The notes beneath the pieces are model-generated. The model was not told where the DNA came from, made no database searches, and saw only the letters and a list, made by a program, of their open reading frames with translations. A DNA stretch of 11,196 nucleotides from Spirogloea muscicola. Lineage: Eukaryota; Streptophyta; Zygnematophyceae; Spirogloeales; Spirogloeaceae. Shown one piece after another: positions 1 to 7,230 of this stretch. How positions within the stretch are numbered: the stretch's first letter is position 1; every line of letters starts with the position of its first letter. The position numbers were made by a program, and so were the translations under genes. The stretch is taken from positions 518,454 through 529,649 of the forward strand of contig WELB01000098.1 of NCBI GenBank assembly GCA_009602725.1. Direction: 5' to 3'.

Positions 1-434
1 CCCGCGCCCGCCAGTCGCCGCCCCCTGCGGCGGGCCTGCGGGCTCTTCCAGGGCCGGGCCCGGTCCGCCCTCCGGCCGAGGAGCGGCCGCGAGCCCGCCG
101 GACGGCGGACCGCCTGTGGAAGCCACTGCCGGGCCGCCTCCTGCTGCACCGAGCGACTCGCGCGGAGCTCCTTTGCATGCGCAGCAGCTCCTGAGCCCAG
201 CTGTCCCCCCCCGCTGCCAGGGAGTGGGGCAGCCGGGCGCGACGAGCCTCCACCGCAGGCTCTGCTCTCCGTTCCAACTCGCGGCTGCTCAGCTCCCTGG
301 TACTCAGGAGGGAGAGGCCCCAATGCACCTGCTCACCGAGTGCAAGACCTGGGCTGCCTGCCTGCAGGCGGTGAGGCGGAGACGCGGAGCAGCTCCCGGG
401 AGGACTGGCGGAGCTGAGCCAGGCGAGCGCGACG
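1..434 (+). promoter_or_regulatory. GC-rich 5' flank and probable promoter/5' UTR of the PDK gene
   Basis: This stretch lies upstream of the PDK start codon. It is extremely GC- and CpG-rich, especially the first 110 bases, as expected for an algal promoter and 5' UTR. No TATA box is visible. The + strand frame starting at base 2 stays open until 649, but its Pro/Ala/Gly/Arg-rich translation resembles no family I know, and open frames arise easily at this GC content. An ATG at 322 opens a reading frame that is out of frame with PDK and overlaps its start. Transcription may therefore begin downstream of 322, or the leader may be regulated or spliced. An upstream gene's exon in the first bases cannot be excluded. 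Confidence 0.45.
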
Positions 435-2946
435 ATGGCACTCCCGGTGGCAAGCCCGTCCACGTGGCGGCTGGCCAACGTGGTCCCCATGAACCTGGTC
501 GAGGACATCTACCGCTGCAGCTTCAAGCCGCAGACGGGGGTCACTCTCAAGTACATGGTAGGAGCTGCCCTTCCTGCATCTATCACCCCTGCACGTACTT
601 GCCGGGGTCGACGGTGGAGCCCGCCGAGGGTCCCGAGAGTCTCGCATGACCAGGTTGCGCCAGCATGATCGTGCTTTGACCACGATGAGTCCGATCGACA
701 TCTCGGCTGCAACAGCTTCGCACCCTGCCCTGAACAGCCACGCCGTGCCAATGCAGATGGACTTCGGGTCCCACCCGACCGAGCAGAATCTGCTCTCTGC
801 AGCTCAGTTCCTGCACAAGGAGCTGCCCGTGAGATTGGCACACCGTGTCAAGGAGCTCGAGAACCTGCCCCACGGCCTTTCGACCAGAGCTCCTGTTCTG
901 AAGGTACCCTTGTGCATTTTCGAGATGCTCTGCCAGCGTCCTACTCTCAGTGAGCCCGTATATCTGCTAGGAGGGCTGCAGAAGGCTGCATTCCCCTCCT
1001 TCTTGCAAGCTCGGGAGCGAGGCTGCTCAAGCTGATTACCTTGCGTCCTAATAGTGGATTAGCAACCTCCTCCTGACTGTCGCCTGCGACGGAGACCCTG
1101 GGTGGCAGGTGCGGGACTGGTATGTTGACTCGTTCCGGGACTTGAGGGGCTTTCCTCCTGTACGGAGCACCGCAGATGAGCTGAGATTTACGGAGCTGAT
1201 CAATCAGATCAAGACGCGGCACAACAATGTCATGCCCACGATGGCCATGGGCATCCAGGAGTTGAAGCGCGAACTGGGCCGCCGGGTGGGCCTCAACGAG
1301 CTGCCAGAAATCCATTCCTTCCTTGACCGCTTCTACATGTCCCGCATAGGCATCCGCATGCTCATCGGTGAGTGAGGTCCCTTTCCCTCTGCTCGCACCG
1401 TCGAGCCGCACGGCCAAGTCACCGTGGCCCACCCCTGACTCGGGTACAGGAAGGCTGAAGCATTCGTATGCTCGCATGGTCCCGTGAACGTCAAAGCAAG
1501 TTGCAGGCTGCTGAACGCACCTCCGGGGAGGACTGGGGAGGACCAGACCATGGTTCTGCATTGCTGAGCAACTGTGTGCAGTGTCATGGTGCAGGGCAGC
1601 ATGTTGCGCTGCACCAGCAGCCGCCCAGTCCATCGTATGTTGGACTCATCTCAGGAAACGTGAGCCCTGTGGCGGTCGCGCAGAATGCAATTGACGATGC
1701 ACGCTCGGCCTGCATGCGTCACTATGGTTCTGCTCCCGAGGTCCACATCTATGGAGATCCTCACTTCACCTTTTCGTGAGTGGCCAGCACAACACTCAAC
1801 CTATTCTCAAGTGCACCAGCCACCTCTGCATGCATGGCCTGTATCACCTGCTCGTGCTACAAGTGTGTGGATTCGCGGTGGTGATGGTGGTGTTTGGCAA
1901 TCCTCAGATACGTGCCGACGCACTTGCATCAGATGCTCTTTGAGCTGGTGAAGAACTCACTGCGGGCAGTACAAGACCGCTTTCTTGATTCAGACCAGGA
2001 GCCACCCCCCGTGCGAGTCGTGGTGGCTGATGGTTCTGAAGACGTGACCCTCAAGGTAGGAGGAAGTAAACGGCACGCTCAAGACTGGGTGCTCTAGTTG
2101 CTCCAAGATTTGGACCTTGCAGCCCCTTTCTCATATAGCACACAGCGTGCTTGTCTGATGACGAAGGCTCTTGCTCAGGGAAGCCCAGGCTGCTTCTGTT
2201 TTATTGGGCACTTGTGGTCTTGACAAACAGTTCTTGTTGCACACGACATCAGATCTCTGACGAAGGAGGCGGTATCCCAAGGAGTGGGCTACCAAAGATA
2301 TGGACCTACCTCTATACCACGGCAAAGTCCCCGCTGGCTGACATTGGCGGGCAACTCCAAGAACTGCCTACTGTCCTGGCCGGGTGCGCATCCAAACTCC
2401 CTGATTCTCGCGCATATGCTCCACGTCGTCTTTATACCCACACATTGTCAGGCTTTGGAAGCTTACTGCGGGTGCATCGTGCTTAGAATTGGAGGACGCA
2501 GGCCAGAAACCAGCTTCAGTAATGGGCCTCAGTCCCGACAGAAACTTGCACTGGCAGATATGGATATGGCCTGCCAATATCTCGACTGTATGCGCGATAC
2601 TTTGGTGGGGACCTGCAGATCATATCCATGGAGGGCTATGGTAACATGCCCTGCCTTCTTGTCTCATCTTCTCTTCCAGAAGTGTTCTCATATGCGCGGT
2701 AGCGTCAAAGTTGTGCGGTCACAGGCGTAGCAGAGGATGCTGCAGGGCACTGCTTAGATCAGCTTCATTCTGCTACCATGCCCAAGCATTCTGTTGCGCC
2801 CGCAGTTTGTTGTCTTATCGGTCTATAGCTTCTATGTCAGAAAGTTCTTCAAGTTGTCTGAAGCCTGTGTCCGTCATGTGTGTGCAGGTACAGATGCTTA
2901 CTTGCATATAAATCGGCTGGGTAATAAGCAGGAGCCCTTGCCTTGA
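435..2946 (+). CDS. PDK: Pyruvate dehydrogenase kinase, mitochondrial (8 exons, 376 aa)
   Basis: Exons: 435-557, 757-903, 1109-1367, 1595-1775, 1908-2055, 2253-2383, 2558-2640 and 2888-2946. All introns are GT-AG and phases join without a break (1131 nt including TGA). The product phosphorylates the E1-alpha subunit of the mitochondrial pyruvate dehydrogenase complex and switches it off. Residues 1-41 carry the family start (KQTGV-like KPQTGV, then LKYM). Exon 2 holds [11 protein letters not shown], exon 3 [13 protein letters not shown] and the conserved histidine region RHNNV (His128). The GHKL ATP-binding fold follows: N-box ELVKN (Glu249-Asn253), G1 box DEGGG (289-293), a short ATP lid, and G2 box GYGYG (330-334). 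The C-terminus ends QEPLP as in plant PDKs, without the long animal tail carrying the DW motif. Start 435 has GCGACGATGG context and gives the expected plant-like length. No strong mitochondrial presequence is obvious, as in plant homologues. A branched-chain ketoacid dehydrogenase kinase is the alternative, but the sequence follows PDK throughout. Confidence 0.96.
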
Positions 2947-4132
2947 TCACCTGACCTTATGACGGTTATTAGTGGTGCCCAAGAGCTGTGGCCTTGCGTG
3001 TGCCAGGTGTGTCTTAGGGGTGTTATAGACGTGAGGTGCGTCAAGTGCCATCATCACATATCCACTGAGGTTGTGCCAGCTTCTTGGTAGCTTGCTGGTG
3101 TGAGCAGCGACTGAAGGAGGATGAAGGCCCTAGGTCAGAAGTGATCAAAAGGGATGGGCGCGTCTTAGGAAGGCTGCGTGTAGTGATAATTGCCACATGA
3201 CCGAGTACAGGGTCAGTATGCATGCTTAGTGTGCATTGCTTCAGCCTTAAGTCACATGCAACACCCGTGCCCGCTGCTCACCACATCAACGACAAACTGT
3301 TGGCCTTCTGATGACGGGTGCCGCATCCTTCCTCTTGCGGGCTTGAAATGCTCAGCCATTCAAAGGTGGAGCCCACCAAAGCCGAGTGCATGGCATGGAG
3401 CACCGCTGACTCAATTTACGCCGGGCACCACTGGCGGCAGGGCTGCTAAGAGTTGGAGATCAGGTGCTGACAAGGCATGTGACAAGGATACTCACGTTGT
3501 TGACTAGAGTGTGAGTAAACAATGTGCATGTGCAGTTCAAGGTTGGCTGATACCGTGCCTCTTCTGCTCTGCACTGGATTTGGCGGACTTTGCTGCACTA
3601 CAAATGTTGAGATGGTACTGCCGCCTGCTCTATGAGAGAGCATGCTCCCTGCGAATTGCGTGGCTGCGGTGAATACCTGTGAGTTGATGTGAGGTGCCCA
3701 GAGTGGCCAAGGAGTCCGACCGCAACACCTAGAAGTTTGCAGCCAAGGTTTACCGTCTCTTAATGCTTCGTCATTGGTCCTTTCCATACTCTCCAGCAGC
3801 CCCGGCTGGTCTGGGCCCCTGTCCTAAAGCTTCAGCTAGGTTGACGAAAGTAATGAAAGAGCCACGGCATGAAAAGGTACGGAGATTTTGTCTATTTGGC
3901 CACATCATCGTCTATGACTAACCCTCCCTTGGGGGTGTGAGGACTAGGCGAAACCGAGGTGGCAACCTGGTGCCAGCAATCTAGGACGAGTGCCCCACTG
4001 ACGACCTGCAAGCAAGATGTGAGGTGTTGTGCAACATGCCCCAGTGTCTCATTAATCATTCACCCTATAAGGAGGCTGAGGCCGCTGCCCATGTAGCTAC
4101 ACAAGGCTAGGCGGCTCCAAGCTCTGGCAGGG
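2947..4132. other. Intergenic region with no recognisable gene
   Basis: This is the 3' flank of PDK and the intergenic DNA beyond it. The first part must include the PDK 3' UTR, but I found no TGTAA polyadenylation motif of the common green-algal kind. Short open frames on both strands (for example 3190-3507 + and 3446-3787 -) have no recognisable motifs and no convincing splice partners. No tRNA-like B box and no clear copy of the LINE repeats seen further downstream were noticed. A weak resemblance exists between about 3950-4000 and 4563-4612 (both contain ACCTGGTGCC), which could be a very old repeat. Confidence 0.5.
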
Positions 4133-4168
4133 CAGGGGTAATAGTGGTGATTACCACTATTACCCCTG
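4133..4168. repeat. Perfect inverted repeat: 16-bp arms with a 4-base loop
   Basis: The left arm CAGGGGTAATAGTGGT (4133-4148) is the exact reverse complement of the right arm 4153-4168, separated by GATT. A second, smaller palindrome overlaps the right arm: ATTACC (4159-4164), CCT, GGTAAT (4168-4173). The two structures cannot form together. No T-run follows, so it does not look like a Pol III or intrinsic terminator. It lies about 70 bp from an isolated hairpin-unit repeat (4239-4310). It could be a transposon end, a small fold-back element or an RNA hairpin; the sequence does not decide. Confidence 0.85.
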
Positions 4169-4238
4169 GTAATCTGGTCATAGCTGAAGCCCAACATGCC
4201 CTTGCCAAAAATAGTGGCTCGTCCTAAAGAAAGAGTAA

Positions 4239-4310
4239 GTGGCACTCCCAATGGGGGCAAGGGCTGTGAAAAGCCAGCCCGAAAAGAGTTGACAAGGATT
4301 CGAAGGGACC
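4239..4310 (-). repeat. Isolated copy of the LINE-associated hairpin unit
   Basis: Read on the - strand, this copy contains the unit's conserved core: CCTTGTCAACTCTTTTCGGG, then GGCTGGCTTTTCACAGCCC, then TTGCCCCC, then a GAGTGCCACTT-like end. The same order of blocks occurs at 6401-6470 and 10609-10673 on the + strand. The GGCTGG/CCAGCC-type arms can pair as a hairpin. No LINE coding remnant adjoins it. Near-identical 12-base words TCCTAAAGAAAG stand on both sides (4222-4233 and 4327-4338) and could be a target-site duplication. Part of that word resembles the unit's own CTTTCTT end, so it may instead mark a decayed tandem array. Confidence 0.7.
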
Positions 4311-4717
4311 AAATGACGGTGGGGCATCCTAAAGAAAGGGTTGGCCGACTCAGTCTAAGAGCGCCAATGTGCGGCCTCGAAAGCTGCTGGCACTAGCCAA
4401 AGTGCAGACAGGCCTTATCAGACCCTGAGGACATTGTGAACTTATAAATACAAGGCCTGCATGTGCTGTTGCGACGAAGAAATCTTGGGGGCATGAGCAG
4501 CATTACAGGTGCATGCGCAGCAAGTGTCACAAACCTTGCCAGCTGCTAATGTCCCTCGTGATTGGCCTAGAGGTCGCTACCTGGTGCCCAAACACTGGAC
4601 GGCAATTAACAAGCCCTTGTGCCACCAGCTACAGCTTGAGCGAAGTAGGGGTTACCGAGCTGTGGTCATCCTCGGTGATCCCTTGATTTTCTGCGTGCTA
4701 TCTGATTTGCATCTCTT
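4311..4717. other. Intergenic stretch with an orphan TATA-like box
   Basis: No gene is recognisable here. A canonical-looking TATAAATA sits at 4443-4450, but neither a recognisable coding region nor a known small RNA (I compared mentally with U6 and tRNA) begins downstream at the expected distance. A long open frame from 4509 runs across the following repeat array and has no family resemblance, so I treat it as chance. Confidence 0.4.
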
Positions 4718-5079
4718 CTGGACCTTGTCAAATCTTGTGGTGGGCTGGCCCTTCACAGCACTTGCCGTGCCCCTTTCGGCCCTTTCAGACCTTGCTCGTT
4801 CCTGTAAGCTGGCCTCTCACACCCATCGCCTTACATGGCAAGAGCTGTTTCTTCTCCTGGCCCCCTTGTACACAACTCCTTGTTCATTCCTTTTGGCTGG
4901 CCTCTCACAGGCATTGCCTTACGTTGAACGCGCTGTCTTTTTTTTTCCTGCCCTCGTACTTGACCACCCGGGCCTGCCACCACTTTATACAGCCTAATAC
5001 CCCTTGAAGAGTTGACCTTGTCAACGACTTTCGGCTGTTATGTTCACAGCCCTCGCCCCCTTCGGGAGAGCCACTCGTT
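4718..5079 (+). repeat. Diverged, irregular array of four hairpin units
   Basis: Four units can be recognised by the order of a CCTTGT block, a GGCTGGCC or GGCTGT block, a TCACAG/CACA block and TTGCC or CTCGCCCCC. They start near 4718, 4785, 4873 and 5011. The fourth is best preserved and ends with the GGGAGAGCCACT block shared with 6401-6470. Spacing is irregular and divergence high, so this looks like old LINE 3'-tail sequence or serial insertions rather than a young satellite. A T9 run near 4938 may be a tail remnant. It runs straight into the first LINE coding fragment. Confidence 0.6.
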
Positions 5080-5097
5080 CTTGGAAGAGCCACTTTC

Positions 5098-5295
5098 GCA
5101 GGCCGAATCTCAGCACGCCAGGCGCTCTCGCCCAGGTGTATCGCATGCGCCTGTCAGCATAGCTGCAGCGGTCAATGGCACACGCGCTTCATCTACGTGC
5201 TGGTCGTGCTTTGGCTGCAAGCCTCTGGCTGTGGACTGGGGACCCGCGACGCGGAGAAGTTTCTCCGACTGCGGCTGCTCAACAGGAGATATTGA
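5098..5295 (+). mobile_element. LINE 3'-end fragment 1 (LLNRRY subfamily), degenerate
   Basis: This fragment is the last part of a LINE-type reverse transcriptase polyprotein. It contains GCTCTCTCGCCCAGGTGTA-like sequence (coding LAQVY in intact relatives), CATGCGCCTGTCAGCAT, and a conserved GGTCAATGGCACACGCG block. It closes with codons for LRLLNRRY and TGA at 5293-5295. The frame is broken, since the LAQVY part and the LLNRRY part are in different frames. Its closest relative in the window is the - strand fragment at 10690-11035, which shares wording over about 170 bp, including GGGGACCCGC. Upstream parts of the element are absent. Confidence 0.7.
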
Positions 5296-5639
5296 GCAGC
5301 CCGTGGCCACTTTGGATCTCCTCCGGCGGCTTGCCCGTCAGGCCATTGACCGGCGGCCGGGTCTGCCAAGGGGCGCTGGCCGGCTTCAACGCCGCCGGTT
5401 CGCTCGCCCAGGTATTGCGTATGCGCCGCGCCTGGCGGTCTCGTTCCAACGCTCCCTTGCCGACGCCGTCCACTCGCGAGCAGGCCGTGCTATAGCTGCT
5501 GCCTCTGGGTCTCGGCGGAGTGCCTCTTTCCCTCAGACCTGATGTTGCTCACTCGTGGGTACTGAGCTTCCCTCTGCATCGTCTATGTGTTTTGCAGTGT
5601 TTCGCAACGTAGTCCTTTTTCCGGCTCCTCTTTCTTTGG
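5296..5639 (+). mobile_element. LINE 3'-end fragment 2 with its 3' UTR, degenerate
   Basis: It directly follows fragment 1. The first part translates to LDLLRRLARQAIDRR, matching LLARLARRAVSRR and LLHRLARRAAARR in the other copies. After a frameshift comes GFNAAGSLAQV, and the open frame ends with SDLMLLTRGY and TGA at 5563-5565. Compared with the copy at 7056-7217 it lacks about 12 bases before the SDLMLL codons. After the stop comes the shared tail GCTTCCCTCTGCATCGTCT and a GTAGTCCTTTTTCCGG block, then the hairpin unit. It is a dead copy lacking the reverse transcriptase domain. Confidence 0.75.
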
Positions 5640-5710
5640 CTTTGGACATTGTCCATTCTTTTTTGGGCTGGCTTTGCCAGCCCCTCTTCTCTATGGGCGG
5701 GCACTTTCTT
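5640..5710 (+). repeat. Hairpin unit, two perfect stems, in a LINE 3' tail
   Basis: Two consecutive hairpins are visible. The first is GGAC (5644-5647), ATT, GTCC (5651-5654). The second is GGGCTGGC (5665-5672), TTT, GCCAGCCC (5676-5683). A block TCTTCTCTATGGGCGGGCAC follows. The same arrangement recurs at 6490-6558. Placement directly behind LINE stop codons suggests it belongs to the 3' UTR, the part a LINE reverse transcriptase usually recognises to start copying. Confidence 0.75.
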
Positions 5711-5810
5711 CTTTCCCTGCAGCGAGCTACTCTAACTTGATATTGCTCACTCGAGGGTACTGAGCTTCCCTCTGCATCGTCTCGTGTTTTGTATTGTAGT
5801 CCTTTTTCCG
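5711..5810 (+). mobile_element. Very short 5'-truncated LINE end
   Basis: Only the last coding bases (PAASYSNLILLTRGY, stop at 5761-5763) and the shared tail GCTTCCCTCTGCATCGTCT plus GTAGTCCTTTTTCCGGC are present. It begins abruptly inside the preceding hairpin unit's end and stops where the next, longer copy begins. A copy of about 100 bp sharing the family 3' end but missing all the rest is typical of extreme 5' truncation during target-primed reverse transcription; a deletion is the alternative. Confidence 0.7.
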
Positions 5811-6330
5811 GCATCTCTTGCATCTTCCAGGAGGCCGGATACACAATTGCGATGGAGAATACGTCTGTCATGCCCACCTCCAGAGTGCCGACGGACTCCA
5901 CACGCGCCGCGTCGACCCGGTGGCGTCCACGACGGGCGGCGGCGGGCGCATCATTGCCGATGTGGTCACCACTGATGTGGTCGACCGCTCCAACCCGGGG
6001 CTTTCTGCCTCGCGGGCTGGCCACGCTGCGGCGAAGGCCGCTCGCAGCAAGGCGGCCAAACACGCCGACCACCCGGCTGCCGATGAGTTCGTCCCCCTGG
6101 CTGTGGACGTGCACGGGCTCTCGGATCCCACTGGCTCGACCTGTTGGCCAGGCTTGCACGGCGCGCTGTGTCCCGCAGGCGCGGTGAGCCGGCTGACTTC
6201 AACGCCGCTGGCTCGTGGGCTCAGGTGTATCGTATGCGCTTGTCCGTCTCCCTCCAGCGGTCCATGGCCCACGCCTTGCATCCGGCAGCTAGTCTGTCGG
6301 ATGTGAGGGTCCTTACTCGTAACTACTGAG
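5811..6330 (+). pseudogene. Degenerate C-terminal region of a LINE polyprotein (longest copy)
   Basis: This is the longest coding remnant of the family here, about 170 codons. In order: QEAGYTIAMENT (frame of 5789), then after a frameshift near 5890 RVDPVAS, IIADVVTTD, an Ala/Lys-rich helix AAKAARSKAAKHAD and FVPLAVDVHG (frame of 5818). A second shift near 6125-6150 leads to LARLARRAVSRR, FNAAGSWAQVYRMR, LSVSLQRSMA and LTRNY with TGA at 6327-6329. This order matches the C-terminal, restriction-nuclease-like part found behind the reverse transcriptase in many LINE elements, where the R-x-D...DV-T pattern and the Lys-rich helix are typical. That assignment is from family memory. The reverse transcriptase itself is missing, so the copy is truncated and dead. 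Confidence 0.7.
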
Positions 6331-6560
6331 TGGTCCATCCTCCCCCCTTCTGCCATAGCCTCTTCAGGCCCCACAGTCGCTGCTTAGCTCGTAGTTTGGC
6401 CCCTTCGAACCTTGTCAATTCTTTTCGGGCTGGCTTCTCACAGCCCTTGCCCCCTTTGGGAGAGCCACTTCTTTCTTGTCTTTGGCTTTGGACATTGTCC
6501 ATTCCATTTGGGCTGGCTTTGCCAGCCACTCTTCTCTATGGGCGAGCACTTTCTTGCTTT
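6331..6560 (+). repeat. LINE 3' tail with two tandem hairpin units
   Basis: Directly behind the stop of the preceding pseudogene are two related units. The first (6401-6470) has CCTTGTCAATTCTTTTCGGG, GGCTGGCTTCTCACAGCCC and GGGAGAGCCACTT. The second (6486-6558) has GGAC-ATT-GTCC and GGGCTGGC-TTT-GCCAGCC, then CTATGGGCGAGCAC. They are diverged copies of one unit with a period of about 85 bp, showing that the version found alone at 4239-4310 and the version in LINE tails are the same family. Confidence 0.75.
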
Positions 6561-6611
6561 GGTCGCTGTGTGCATTAGCGCATTTCAGAAAGCAAGCGCG
6601 GCCAGATTAAC

Positions 6612-6659
6612 TGGTGGCTGGGAGAGGCCAGCCCAAAAGAATGGACAAGGTCTGAAGGA
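6612..6659 (-). repeat. Hairpin unit, - strand, tail of the following LINE copy
   Basis: On the - strand it reads CCTTCAGACCTTGTCCATTC, TTTTGGGCTGGCCTCTCCC, AGCCACC. It lies about 40 bp beyond the stop codon of the - strand LINE fragment at 6699-6995, in the orientation expected for that copy's 3' UTR. It sits tail to tail with the + strand units ending at 6558. Confidence 0.65.
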
Positions 6660-6698
6660 GTCGGAGTGCTAAGGACTGAGACAGCAGTAAGCGAACTC

Positions 6699-6995
6699 TC
6701 AGTAACCTCTCGTCAGTAGATGCAAATCTGAGTAGCTAGCAGGCGGAAAGACGTCGCCCTGACGGAAGCCGGAGGCCGCCGCCAGAGCGCGGCCTGCGCG
6801 CAAGTGGACCGCAAAAGCTAGGGACCGCTGCAAAGAGACGGCCAGGCGCATCCGGTAAACTTGGGCGAGGGACCCGGCGACATGGAAGCCAGGCTGCTCG
6901 CCTTGCTGCCCGTCGCGGCGGGCCGCTGCTCGCCGCGCAAGGCGGTGAAGGAGGTCCAGCATTTCTGAAACCTTGTTCCTCTCTGGGCTGGTCAA
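6699..6995 (-). pseudogene. LINE C-terminal fragment, - strand, open frame of 98 codons
   Basis: This is the best preserved copy of the conserved C-terminal segment. A single open frame on the - strand contains LLHRLARRAAARR, FHVAGSLAQVYRMR, LAVSLQRSLA, VHLRAGRALAAASG and ends SDLHLLTRGY with the stop at 6699-6701. It aligns with the + strand remnants at 5296-5565 and 6120-6329. The LSVxLQR motif is typical of the extreme C-terminus of LINE polyproteins. Upstream (7000-7050) the similarity fades and no reverse transcriptase is present, so it is a truncated relic although still open. Confidence 0.75.
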
Positions 6996-7055
6996 TCACC
7001 GCCACCGCCTTCCCCTGGAAGGAGCCCTTCCCGCCACTCTCTAGGCCCCTCCCCG

Positions 7056-7217
7056 CCGCCTCTGGGTCTCGGCGGAGCGCCTCTTTCCCTGCAGCGAGTT
7101 ACTCAGACCTGATGTTGCTCACTCGTGGGTACTGAGCTTTCCTCTGCATCGTTTCTGTGTTCTTTCATATCAGCAGCCGCTTTCCCGTTCTGCAGTATGT
7201 TGTAGTGTAGTCCTCCC
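7056..7217 (+). mobile_element. Short LINE 3' end abutting the lipid-kinase gene
   Basis: It begins within CCTCTGGGTCTCGGCGGAG, shared with 5500-5520. It continues with PAASYSDLMLLTRGY codons and TGA at 7133-7135, and then the family tail (CCTCTGCATCGTTTCTGTGT and a GTAGTCCTCCCCGCCG block replacing GTAGTCCTTTTTCCGG). The tail ends about 15 bp before the lipid kinase ATG at 7231. A short extra stretch (about 7165-7195) is absent from the other copies. The kinase 5' UTR, and perhaps its core promoter, are therefore largely LINE-derived. Confidence 0.75.
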
Positions 7218-7230
7218 CGCCGAGCTCGCC

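Noticed and set aside
116-649. 177-codon open frame at the left end
   Set aside because: It overlaps PDK exon 1 in another frame, has Pro/Ala/Gly/Arg-rich low-complexity composition and no family motif; typical of GC-rich DNA.
947-1633. 228-codon - strand open frame
   Set aside because: It is antisense to PDK exons 3-4, which are firmly supported by family motifs and splice phases.
3446-3787. 113-codon - strand open frame in the intergenic region
   Set aside because: No motif, no good start context and no splice partner; length is within chance expectation.
4296-4304. GGATTCGAAGG resembling a tRNA T-arm
   Set aside because: No acceptor stem, anticodon arm or A box around it; it is part of the hairpin unit (CCCTTCGAA block).
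4509-4997. 162-codon + strand open frame
   Set aside because: Its second half is made of the non-coding hairpin-unit array and its first half resembles no protein I know.
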